Below are positions 12,483-19,746 of a stretch of DNA of 19,746 nt, piece after piece. This DNA is from DATJLY01 sp035518375 (GTDB taxonomy: Bacteria > Pseudomonadota > Alphaproteobacteria > ATCC43930 > CGMCC-115725). The notes beneath the pieces were generated by a model. It saw only the letters and a program-made list of their open reading frames with translations. It had not been told where the DNA came from and searched no databases. Every line of letters starts with the position of its first letter. The stretch's first letter is position 1. The position numbers and the translations under genes are program-made. Where the stretch lies: positions 1-19,746 of the forward strand of contig DATIXQ010000095.1 in the NCBI GenBank assembly GCA_035518375.1, in the 5' to 3' direction.

Positions 12483-15414
12483 GCACGTCGCGGATCTTGG
12501 CGGCGAGTCCGGAATAGCTGAACGGCTTGGTGATGAGCTGGAGCCCCGGCTCGAGCAGCCCGTCGAGCGAGATCGCGTTCCGCGCATAGCCGGTCGTGTA
12601 GAGGACCTTGAGGTTTGGCCAGCGGCGCTTCGCCTCCTCGGCGAGCTGGCGGCCGTTGAGCCCGCCGGGCAAGCCCACGTCGGTAAACAGGAGCGCCACA
12701 TCGCGCTCGCGCTCGAGCGCCGCCAGCGCGGCCGTGCCGTCGCGCGCCTCGATCACGCGATAACCCAGTTCCCGCAACAGCCGGGCCGTGTGCTCCAAGA
12801 CCTGCTCGTCGTCTTCGACCGCGAGAATCGCCTCGTTGCGCCCCACCGCCGGCGTCACACGCAGTGTCGGCGGCGCCTCGTCGTGGGCGGCGTCGGCCGG
12901 CAGCCGCGGCAGATAAAGCCGCACGGTCGTGCCGTGACCCGGCTCGCTGCCGATCATGACGCCGCCGCCCGACTGCTTGACGAAGCCATAGACCTGCGAC
13001 AGCCCCAAGCCGCTGCCGCGCCCGGTCTCCTTCGTCGTGAAGAACGGCTCGAACGCATGCGCGCGGATCTCCGGCGTCATGCCCTGGCCGGTGTCGGAGA
13101 CGGAAATCATCACGTATTGGCCGGAGACAAGGTCGGGATCGGCCTCGGCCTCGCCTGCCGCGATCGTGACATTGGCTGTCGCGATCGTGAGCTTGCCGCT
13201 GTCGGCCATCGCGTCGCGCGCGTTGACAGCGAGGTTCAGGATGGCGCTTTCGAGTTGGTTCGTGTCAGCCGAGATACGCCAGATGTTGCGCGAAAGCACC
13301 GTCTCGACCGCGACGCTCTCGCCGATGACGCGGAGCAAGAGGTCCGACATGCCGCCGACGAGGCGGTTCGGATCGAGAGGCCGCGGCGCGAGCGGCTGGC
13401 GGCGCGAGAACGCGAGCAAGCGCTGCGTCAGCGTTGCCGCGCGCTCGGCGCCGCGCACCGCCGAATCGATGAATTTGCGCACGTCGCCGGCCGGCAGGCG
13501 GCGCTGCACCGTTTCGAGATTGCCGAGGATGACGGTGAGCAGATTGTTGAAGTCGTGTGCGATGCCGCCGGTGAGCTGGCCCACCGCCTCCATCTTCTGC
13601 GACTGACGCAGCACCTCCTCCAAGCGGTGGCGCTCGGTCGTGTCGCGCACGATCGAGAGCGCGCCGACGATCGTGCCCTCGGCGTCGCGCAAGGGCGCCA
13701 CCGTCTGATCGAAATAGCCCGCGCGGCGCGGCTCGAAATGTTCGAAATATTGGTCCTGGAGCGTCGTGGTGCGGCCCTCGATGGCGTCGCACCAGGCCTG
13801 AGCGATCGCAGTATTGCGGAACCCGGGGAAAAGACCGTCCGCGGTGTGGCCAAGCACGTCGAGGCGCTTCTTGCCGGTGATCTGCTCCATCGGCGGATTC
13901 CAAACCGTGTAGCGCAGCTCGCGGTCCTTGACGATGATGCCGTCGGTGCTGCTGTCGATGAGCATCTCGGCGAAGTGCTGCGCCCGGCGCGCGGCCTCCT
14001 CGGCGCGGCGGCGCGCGCTGATGTCCGTCACGGTGGTGATGACGCGGGTGAAGCGGCCGTCGGCGTCGCGCTCGAGCGTGGCGGAGACCAGCGCGTCGAA
14101 CCTCGCGCCGCCGCTGCCGATGCAGCGCCGGTAGACGTCGAGCACCGTGCCCTGATCGAGGATTTCCTGCCAGCGCTCGGCCCGCTGGGAGGCGTCGGCC
14201 GCTTCGTAGAATTCGCGGATCATCCGCCCGACCACTTCCTCGCGGCGATAGCCGAAGAGATCGAGCCAACGGTCGTTGACGTCGATGATGCGGCGCTCGC
14301 TGTCGAGCGAATGCATCGCCGTCGGCGCCTTGCGGAAGAGCGCGCGCTGCGCCTCCTCGCTCTCGCTCAGGGCGAGCGCCGTGGCCTCGGCGCGGCTCAA
14401 GGCCGCCGCCTCGCCGCGGGCGCGGCGGATGACGGCGAAGGAAGCGAAGAGAAGCGCCGCCGCCGCGGCCACGGCGATCGCGCCAAAGGCGCCGGCGATC
14501 GGATACCACTGTCCGACGATATTCGATTTGGCGACCGCGTAGATGACGTAGACCGGGAACGGCGCGAGCTTGCGGAAGCCGATGCGGCGCGCGATGCCGT
14601 CGAAGCCCTGAGGCGCGGCATCGAACAAGCCCGAGTCGGAGCTAAAGAGGTGGGAGAAGCGCTCCTTCGCGGCCTCGTCGAGCGCCGCCGTCGTTTCGCC
14701 CGGCGGCATCGGGTAGCGCGCGAAGAATGTGCCGTCGTCGCGCACGAGCGAAACGGCATTGCCCGGCGTCGTCACGGCGCGCCACGAGCGCACGAGGCGG
14801 TTTACGTCGACATTCACCACGACGATGCCGCGGAACGAGTTGTCGGCCGACGACAGCCTGTGCACGATGGCGACCACGCGCTCGCCGCTCAGGCGGCTCT
14901 TGAGCGGTCCGTCGATGACCAAGGAGGCGCCGTTTTTCGCCTTCTGGAAATAGGGGCGGTCGCGCACGTTGACGGCGGTGGGCCCGGTCGCGGTGATCTG
15001 CGAGGCGCGGCTCGAGAGCTGGGTGATGCCGTTGGCATCGCCGACGAACATCGCCTCGACCTCGGGTATCTGTGCCGCCGTGCTGTCGAGAAGCGCGTTG
15101 AAACGGCCGCGCCGCTCGATGATCTCGGGCCAGGTCAAGCCCAACAGTTCGGAATCGACGTTCTGCAGGAGATAGCGCTCGGTCTCGAAGAAGCGCAGCC
15201 CTTCCTCGTGCAAGAGGTCGGCGGTGCGCTCGATCTGCTCGGAGGCCTCGTCCTGGACGCGCACATAGCTCCACCAGCCGACGGCCGCGAACAACAGCAG
15301 CGGCCCCAGCACCGCCGCGGCGATAAGCGCGGCCTGCGAGCGGCGCATCGGCGCCCGCAACTCCCCACGCACCACCGCGCCGGCGCGGCGCAGCGGTGCC
15401 AAAACGCCGGCCAT
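12472..15414 (-). CDS. Hybrid sensor histidine kinase (Cache-PAS-PAS-HisKA-HATPase-REC)
   Basis: A 980-residue inner-membrane two-component hybrid kinase. In order: helix 1 (about 30-48), a periplasmic Cache-like sensor (about 55-295, with VRDRPYFQKAK and DGPLKSRLSG), helix 2 (about 302-327), PAS 1 (about 356-466), PAS 2 (about 476-594), HisKA with GGIAHDFNNLL (phospho-accepting H620), and an ATPase domain with N731 in the N-box, DTGQGM (774-779) and GRGSGLGLS (798-806). The C-terminal receiver has acidic EDD (867-869), phospho-acceptor D912 (LLFTDVGLP) and K963. All catalytic residues are present. No DNA-binding output is fused, so it passes signal to an unseen partner. I choose the ATG at 15414 because AAGGAG lies 9 nt upstream; an ATG at 15441 and a GTG at 15456 are alternatives with weak ribosome sites. 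The ligand is unknown. Confidence 0.9.
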   Translation of the reverse strand: MAGVLAPLRRAGAVVRGELRAPMRRSQAALIAAAVLGPLLLFAAVGWWSYVRVQDEASEQIERTADLLHEEGLRFFETERYLLQNVDSELLGLTWPEIIERRGRFNALLDSTAAQIPEVEAMFVGDANGITQLSSRASQITATGPTAVNVRDRPYFQKAKNGASLVIDGPLKSRLSGERVVAIVHRLSSADNSFRGIVVVNVDVNRLVRSWRAVTTPGNAVSLVRDDGTFFARYPMPPGETTAALDEAAKERFSHLFSSDSGLFDAAPQGFDGIARRIGFRKLAPFPVYVIYAVAKSNIVGQWYPIAGAFGAIAVAAAAALLFASFAVIRRARGEAAALSRAEATALALSESEEAQRALFRKAPTAMHSLDSERRIIDVNDRWLDLFGYRREEVVGRMIREFYEAADASQRAERWQEILDQGTVLDVYRRCIGSGGARFDALVSATLERDADGRFTRVITTVTDISARRRAEEAARRAQHFAEMLIDSSTDGIIVKDRELRYTVWNPPMEQITGKKRLDVLGHTADGLFPGFRNTAIAQAWCDAIEGRTTTLQDQYFEHFEPRRAGYFDQTVAPLRDAEGTIVGALSIVRDTTERHRLEEVLRQSQKMEAVGQLTGGIAHDFNNLLTVILGNLETVQRRLPAGDVRKFIDSAVRGAERAATLTQRLLAFSRRQPLAPRPLDPNRLVGGMSDLLLRVIGESVAVETVLSRNIWRISADTNQLESAILNLAVNARDAMADSGKLTIATANVTIAAGEAEADPDLVSGQYVMISVSDTGQGMTPEIRAHAFEPFFTTKETGRGSGLGLSQVYGFVKQSGGGVMIGSEPGHGTTVRLYLPRLPADAAHDEAPPTLRVTPAVGRNEAILAVEDDEQVLEHTARLLRELGYRVIEARDGTAALAALERERDVALLFTDVGLPGGLNGRQLAEEAKRRWPNLKVLYTTGYARNAISLDGLLEPGLQLITKPFSYSGLAAKIRDVLIG

Positions 15415-15476
15415 CCCATTCGTCTCCTTGTCGACGGCCATTTCTGATCTAGCCACGAAAAAGCGATGGATAGACC

Positions 15477-18215
15477 CTATTCTTTAGGGTCGGAAAAACC
15501 ATGAAGAAACGCCGCGGTTCGTGCGACCGCGTCAGCCAATCCCACCCGTTCGATAGGGACCCCCTCCGGAAAAGCGCCTAAGAGGCGCGACGGCATCATG
15601 CGATCGAGCAGCACGAAGACGCCGCAATCGTCGGCCCGGCGCACGAGCCGGCCGAACGCCTGGCGTAGCTTGAGCCGCGTCAGGCTGTCGTCGTAGCGCA
15701 CGCCGCCGAAGGCCTCGCGCCGCGCCTTGTGCAGGATGTCGGGGCGCGGCCACGGCACGCGGTCGAACACGATGAGGCGGAGCGAGCGGCCCGGCACGTC
15801 GACGCCGTCGCGCACCGCGTCGGTGCCGAGGAGCGAGGCATCCTCCTCGGCGCGGAAGATGTCGACGAGGGTTGCCGTGTCCATGCCGTCGATGTGCTGG
15901 GCGAGAAGCGGCAGGCCCGCGCGCTCGAGCGGCTCGGCGATCAGCCTATGCACGGCCCGCAGCCGCGCGATCGCGGTGAAGAGGCCGAGCGCGCCGCCGC
16001 CGGCGGCTTCGATGAGGGTGCGATAGGCCGCGGCCACCTGGCGCGGATCCTCGCGCCGCACGTCGGTGACGATGAAGACGCGCGTCTTCGCCGCATAGTC
16101 GAACGGCGACGGCACGCGCGCGCGGAGCGCCGGGTTCGGCATATGGCGCGCGCCCGTGCGCGCCTCGGCCGCTTCCCAATCGGCAACCACGTCGCCGCTG
16201 CCGTCGGTGAGCGTGGCCGAGGTAACGAGGAGACCATGCGCCGGCTTCGCCACGTATTCCGCGAAGGGCCGCGTCGGATCGATCCAGCGGCGATGCATCG
16301 CGACATCGACCTCGTGCCCGTCGAAACGGTCGAGCGCCAGCCAATCCACAAATTCGTCGCGCGGCTCCTCGTCGAGCTCCTCGAGCATGCGGCGCCAGCC
16401 GCCGAGCTCGACCTCGCCGCGGCGCACCAGCCCGCGCACCGCGGCCTCGATCCTGACGCGCGTGCCGGTGTCGAGATCGGCCGCCTCATCGTCGAGCCGC
16501 GCATTGAGGCGCTGCGCGAGGAGCCGCATCGGCGCCTCGACCGCCGCGAGCTTCTGCGCAAGCGCGCGGGCGGCGGAAAGAAGACCCTCGTTCGCCGGGC
16601 GCAGCTCGGTCTCGATGCCGTAGCCCTGCTCGGCGCCACGCGCGCGCGCCAGCACCTGCTGCCGCACCTGCGCGAGGAATGCTTCGCACTCGGCCTGCGG
16701 CCGGCCTTCGATCACGCGCTGCAGGAAGCCTTCGGCAGGGAGCACGCGCGCGGCGACGGTGACGGCGGCAAGCGCGCGCTCGAGCGTGGCGTCGCCTTCG
16801 ACCAGGTCCTCGAGGCGGCGGCGCAAGCCGCGCGCACGCGAGCGGCCGCGCTCCTCGGAGCCGACGAGCCACCGCCTCAACTCCACCGCCTCGCGCCCCG
16901 ACAGCTCGAGCGAGAAGGCGCCGTCGGCGGCGTCGAACACGTGATGACCCTCGTCGAACACGTAGCGCTGCGGCAGGTTGGCGTCGTCGAGCCCACCCAG
17001 CGCCGCCTGGATCATCACGAGCGCATGATTCGCGACGACGATGCGCGCGCGCCGCGCGCGGCGCACGCTGCGCTCGATGAAGCAGCGGTGATAGTGCGGA
17101 CAGGCGCTGTGAATGCACTCGCCGCGCCGGTCGGCCAAGGCGAGGCTCTGCGCGCGCCCGATCACGTCGGGAAGCCAGCCCGGCAGATCGCCGCCCACCA
17201 TGTCGCCATCGCGCGTGGCGCTCACCCAGCGCGCCATGATGCCCAAGGGCGCTGCGTCGTAGGGCCGGAGCGGCAAGCCCGCCACCGCCTCCTCGAAATT
17301 GAGGAGGCAGAGATAGTTCTCGCGCCCCTTGCGCAAGACGACGCGGCGGTCCTTGACCGCAGGCTCGGGATAGAGCCGGTCGAGCTCGCCCGTGATCTGG
17401 TGCTGGAGATTGCGCGTGAACGTCGAGACCCAGACGGTGCCGTCGTTCTTTTCGGCCCAGAGACTCGCCGGCGCGATATAGCCAAGCGTTTTGCCGACGC
17501 CGGTACCGGCCTCGGCGAGCACGACGCGCGGCTCGCCCTCGCGCTCGCGCGGGTGGAAGGCGGCGCTCACCGCGGCGGCGTAATCGGCCTGCTGCGGCCG
17601 CGCCTCGGCGCCGCGGCCAAGCAGCGCGGCGAGCCGCTCGCGCGCCTCGCGCTCCTCGACCGGAATGTTGCCGGGCGCCGGCTCGGGCGCGAGCTCCGAC
17701 CATTCCGGCAGCCGCCGCCATTGCGCGAGCCCTGCCGCCACCGGCGCGTCCTCGCGCGGGCGCGGCAAAGCCGCGAGCACCGATCCGGCCCAGCCCCAGC
17801 CGCCCCGCTCCATCGCCGCGGCGATCGCGCGCACGTCGGGATCGAACCGCTGCTGCGCCAGTTCCGCAAGCAATCGCTGCGCCGCGGCGACGAGTACGCC
17901 CGCGGCCGCGGCGAGATCGGCGCCGGGCGCGTCGAGCCCCGTCGCGAGCGCGAGGCCGCGCGGCGTCGGCAGACAGAATTGCGCCGGCCGCACGAAGGCG
18001 AAGAGCTCCAAAAGATCGAGCGCCGGAAAGGGCAAGACGCCGAGCCGGCGCGCGGTCGCGCGCGCATGACACACGATCGGCACCTGGGCGCGGGCGCGCC
18101 GCGCCGCCTCGTCATGCGCCAGGAGGGAGATCTCGCCGTCGGGCGTGAGCCACGCCGCGCGGCCGGCACCGGCCACAAGCGCAGGCGCCGACGGCAGAGA
18201 GACGGCACGCACCAT
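15477..18215 (-). CDS. ATP-dependent DNA helicase, DinG/XPD-like with Fe-S cluster
   Basis: A 912-residue superfamily 2 helicase of the DinG/YoaA/XPD group, which unwinds DNA 5'-3' and acts in repair and removal of unusual structures. Motifs: Walker A AGTGVGKT (236-243), TFTRNLQHQ (Ia), four cysteines placed for a 4Fe-4S cluster (C303, C367, C372, C378), DEGH as box II (421-424), VTSATL (664-669), GVDVPG (804-809) and motif VI QAFGRLVRR (852-860). The N-terminal 230 residues have no helicase motif but resemble a degraded DEDD exonuclease. The start at 18215 is chosen by fit to the family N-terminus; the ribosome site is weak, and the frame stays open upstream into pyrD. It is divergent from pyrD with 112 bp between. 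Confidence 0.9.
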   Translation of the reverse strand: MVRAVSLPSAPALVAGAGRAAWLTPDGEISLLAHDEAARRARAQVPIVCHARATARRLGVLPFPALDLLELFAFVRPAQFCLPTPRGLALATGLDAPGADLAAAAGVLVAAAQRLLAELAQQRFDPDVRAIAAAMERGGWGWAGSVLAALPRPREDAPVAAGLAQWRRLPEWSELAPEPAPGNIPVEEREARERLAALLGRGAEARPQQADYAAAVSAAFHPREREGEPRVVLAEAGTGVGKTLGYIAPASLWAEKNDGTVWVSTFTRNLQHQITGELDRLYPEPAVKDRRVVLRKGRENYLCLLNFEEAVAGLPLRPYDAAPLGIMARWVSATRDGDMVGGDLPGWLPDVIGRAQSLALADRRGECIHSACPHYHRCFIERSVRRARRARIVVANHALVMIQAALGGLDDANLPQRYVFDEGHHVFDAADGAFSLELSGREAVELRRWLVGSEERGRSRARGLRRRLEDLVEGDATLERALAAVTVAARVLPAEGFLQRVIEGRPQAECEAFLAQVRQQVLARARGAEQGYGIETELRPANEGLLSAARALAQKLAAVEAPMRLLAQRLNARLDDEAADLDTGTRVRIEAAVRGLVRRGEVELGGWRRMLEELDEEPRDEFVDWLALDRFDGHEVDVAMHRRWIDPTRPFAEYVAKPAHGLLVTSATLTDGSGDVVADWEAAEARTGARHMPNPALRARVPSPFDYAAKTRVFIVTDVRREDPRQVAAAYRTLIEAAGGGALGLFTAIARLRAVHRLIAEPLERAGLPLLAQHIDGMDTATLVDIFRAEEDASLLGTDAVRDGVDVPGRSLRLIVFDRVPWPRPDILHKARREAFGGVRYDDSLTRLKLRQAFGRLVRRADDCGVFVLLDRMMPSRLLGAFPEGVPIERVGLADAVARTAAFLHGFSDPKE

Positions 18216-18327
18216 CGCTGCGATATAGCACAGAAAGCGCTCACCGACGCTCGGCGCCGGCGGCAATTTATAGAAATCCCAAAGCACATCCTTGTCGCGC
18301 GCGGCACGGGTGCGGTAGCGTTTCCTC

Positions 18328-19401
18328 ATGGCCGCATTTTTCGATTTCGCCCTCCCGCTCGTGCGAGCGCTGCCGCCCGAGACGGCGCACCGGCTTACGA
18401 TCCGGGCGCTCGCGGCGGGAGTGGTGCGGCGCGAGACGACGGCCGATCCACCGCAGCTTGCCGTGCGGCTCTGGCACCGCACGTTCCCCAATCCCGTTGG
18501 CCTCGCCGCCGGCTTCGATAAGCAGGCCGAGGTGCCGGACGCGATGCTGCGCTTCGGCTTCGGCTTCGTCGAGATCGGCACTGTGACGCCGCGGCCCCAG
18601 CCCGGCAACCCGCCGCCGCGCCTGTTCCGCCTTAACGAGGACCAGGCCCTCATCAACCGCTTCGGCTTCAACAGCGACGGGCTCGCCGCGGTCGCCGCGA
18701 GGCTGCGCGCGCGCCGCGGAAAGGGCGGCATCGTCGGCGCCAACATCGGCAAGAACCGCGACACGCAGGACGATATCGGCGACTATGTGCAGGGCGTCGC
18801 GATGCTGGCGCCGCTTGCCGACTATCTCACCATCAACGTGTCCTCGCCCAACACGCCGGGCCTGCGCAATCTTCAGCGCAAGAGCGCGCTTGCCCGCCTC
18901 ATCGAGCGCGTCATGGCCGCGCGCCAGGCCGCCGTATCGCGCGACCCGCCGCCGCTCCTCCTCAAGATCGCACCCGACCTTGCACCGAACGAGCGCAGCG
19001 AGATCGCGCAAGTGGCGCTCGCCTCCGGCATCGACGGGCTGATCATCTCGAATGCGACGGTGGCGCGCCCGCCAACGCTGAGGAGCCGCCATGCGCCCGA
19101 GCCCGGCGGCCTCACCGGCCCGGTGCTGTTCCAGCCCTCGACCGCCCTCCTCGCCGAGATGTACCGGCTCACCTCGGGCAAGCTGCCGCTCGTCGGCGTG
19201 GGCGGCATCGCCTCGGCCGCGGATGCCTATGCCAAGATCCGCGCCGGCGCGAGCCTCGTGCAGCTCTATACCGCGCTCGTCTATCAGGGCCCCGGCCTCG
19301 TCGCACGGATCAAGGCCTCGCTCGCGACGCTCCTCGAGCGTGACGGCTATCCGACCGTGCAGGCGGCGGTCGGCTCCGCGGCGGAATCGCTCTCGGCATG
19401 A
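18328..19401 (+). CDS. pyrD: Dihydroorotate dehydrogenase (quinone), class 2
   Basis: A 357-residue FMN enzyme that oxidises dihydroorotate to orotate in pyrimidine synthesis, passing electrons to membrane quinone. The N-terminal amphipathic helices (residues 1-40, FDFALPLVRALPPETAHRL) mark the membrane-bound class 2. Motifs: AAGFDK (60-65), NRFGFNSDG (110-118), GANIGKN (137-143), the catalytic-serine motif NVSSPNTPGLR (170-180, probable base S173), KIAPD (213-217), SNAT (241-244) and the phosphate-binding GVGGI (290-294). Length is normal. No strong Shine-Dalgarno is seen. Its stop overlaps the start of the HAD gene (ATGA), so the two are translated together. Confidence 0.96.
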   Translation: MAAFFDFALPLVRALPPETAHRLTIRALAAGVVRRETTADPPQLAVRLWHRTFPNPVGLAAGFDKQAEVPDAMLRFGFGFVEIGTVTPRPQPGNPPPRLFRLNEDQALINRFGFNSDGLAAVAARLRARRGKGGIVGANIGKNRDTQDDIGDYVQGVAMLAPLADYLTINVSSPNTPGLRNLQRKSALARLIERVMAARQAAVSRDPPPLLLKIAPDLAPNERSEIAQVALASGIDGLIISNATVARPPTLRSRHAPEPGGLTGPVLFQPSTALLAEMYRLTSGKLPLVGVGGIASAADAYAKIRAGASLVQLYTALVYQGPGLVARIKASLATLLERDGYPTVQAAVGSAAESLSA

Positions 19402-19746
19402 GCCTTCGTCTCTTGCGCGGAGTGGGCGAGCTTGCCGCCCGCTATGACGGCCTGATCCTCGATCTGTGGGGCGTGGTGCACGACGGCAACGCGCCTTATC
19501 CCGGCGTGCTCGATGCGTTGAAGCGCCTCCGCGACGCTGGCAAGCCGGTCGTGCTGCTCTCGAACGCGCCTCGCCGTGTGCCGGAAATCGCCACGCGCCT
19601 CACCGAGATCGGCATTCCGGCCGAGCTTTATCGCGGCATTCATTCCTCGGGCGAAGAAGTGTGGCAGCGCATGAAGCGGCGCGACACGCCGTTTTATGCC
19701 GCGCTGGGCAGGCGCTGCTATTTCATCGGACCGACGCGCGACGAAA
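19398..19746 (+). CDS. HAD-superfamily class IIA hydrolase (partial)
   Basis: The first 116 residues of a TIGR01459-like HAD phosphatase, cut by the right edge. Motif I is ILDLWGVVHDG (20-30) with nucleophile D22. The usual second Asp of DxD is a Trp-Gly, as in this subfamily from memory. Motif II is LLSNAPR (53-59, S55). PYPGVLDALKRLRDAGKPV is typical of the class IIA (NagD-like) group, whose cap domain would follow off the edge. The substrate is unknown; sugar phosphates or nucleotides are usual guesses. It overlaps pyrD by 4 bp (ATGA), which implies co-expression and possibly a role near pyrimidine metabolism. Confidence 0.88.
   Translation, partial: MSLRLLRGVGELAARYDGLILDLWGVVHDGNAPYPGVLDALKRLRDAGKPVVLLSNAPRRVPEIATRLTEIGIPAELYRGIHSSGEEVWQRMKRRDTPFYAALGRRCYFIGPTRDE

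Noticed and set aside
15474..15490. Hairpin ACCCTA-5 nt-TAGGGT over the helicase stop codon, as a terminator.
   Set aside because: The stem is only 6 bp and no T-run follows directly on the minus strand (a T5 run lies about 15 nt further on). Too weak to list as a terminator.
18267..18272. TATAAA on the minus strand as a -10 for the helicase.
   Set aside because: No acceptable -35 at 16-18 bp upstream.
15729..18521. A very long open frame (over 900 codons) antisense to the helicase, and similar long ones antisense to the sensor kinase (12790-15447), the ABC gene (1711-3552) and groEL (9914-11806).
   Set aside because: They mirror the codon phase of well-identified genes in high-GC DNA, have Arg/His/Asp-rich compositions with no domain pattern and lack ribosome sites. 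These are compositional shadows.
18216..18764. N-terminal extension of the helicase to an ATG at 18764.
   Set aside because: It would overlap almost 440 bp of pyrD on the opposite strand, and the extra 183 residues are low-complexity, with no family match.

Overview
The window is GC-rich, densely coded bacterial chromosome. The protein families point to an alphaproteobacterium: a 97-residue L28, a Usg-family protein, groESL carrying both a CIRCE operator and an RpoH-like promoter, an EcfG-type stress promoter, an Atm1-type ABC exporter and TIGR01459-type HAD hydrolases. Order and genus cannot be fixed from the sequence alone. No rRNA, tRNA, CRISPR array, phage gene or transposase was found. 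No stretch over 300 bases lacks a gene. The largest gap is the roughly 220-bp usg/groES divergent region, which is described below.

Layout. Bases 1-9643 are read almost entirely on the minus strand. From right to left they hold usg, ctaA (heme A synthase), scpA (methylmalonyl-CoA mutase) and a VOC-family protein, then a PIN toxin / ribbon-helix-helix antitoxin pair with its own AT-rich operator. Next comes a tightly coupled MFS transporter - Atm1-type ABC exporter - meaB (mutase G-protein chaperone) unit, then rpmB and the start of a small conserved protein that runs off the left edge. Bases 9644-11889 hold the heat-shock operon groES-groEL on the plus strand, with promoter, CIRCE and terminator. 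Bases 11888-15414 hold an exported CsbD-like stress protein behind a near-perfect EcfG promoter, a small plus-strand membrane protein, and a large hybrid sensor kinase. Bases 15477-18215 encode a DinG/XPD-type Fe-S helicase. On the plus strand, pyrD overlaps the start of a class IIA HAD phosphatase that runs off the right edge.

How the genes work together. scpA and meaB belong to one process, adenosylcobalamin-dependent methylmalonyl-CoA isomerisation and protection or repair of the mutase. They are separated here by about 4 kb of transporters and a toxin-antitoxin cassette. meaB is translationally coupled to the ABC exporter through a TTGA overlap. The centre of the window is stress-related: groESL under heat-shock control and csbD under probable general-stress control.

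The most unusual structural feature is a composite palindromic repeat, two identical-armed hairpins exactly 100 bp apart, lying inside the ctaA reading frame and translated as a roughly 43-residue linker. A second kind of interspersed palindrome lies just upstream of the VOC gene. The helicase carries an N-terminal region that looks like a decayed DEDD exonuclease. I found no wholly new multi-gene system. The points above are what merit a second look.
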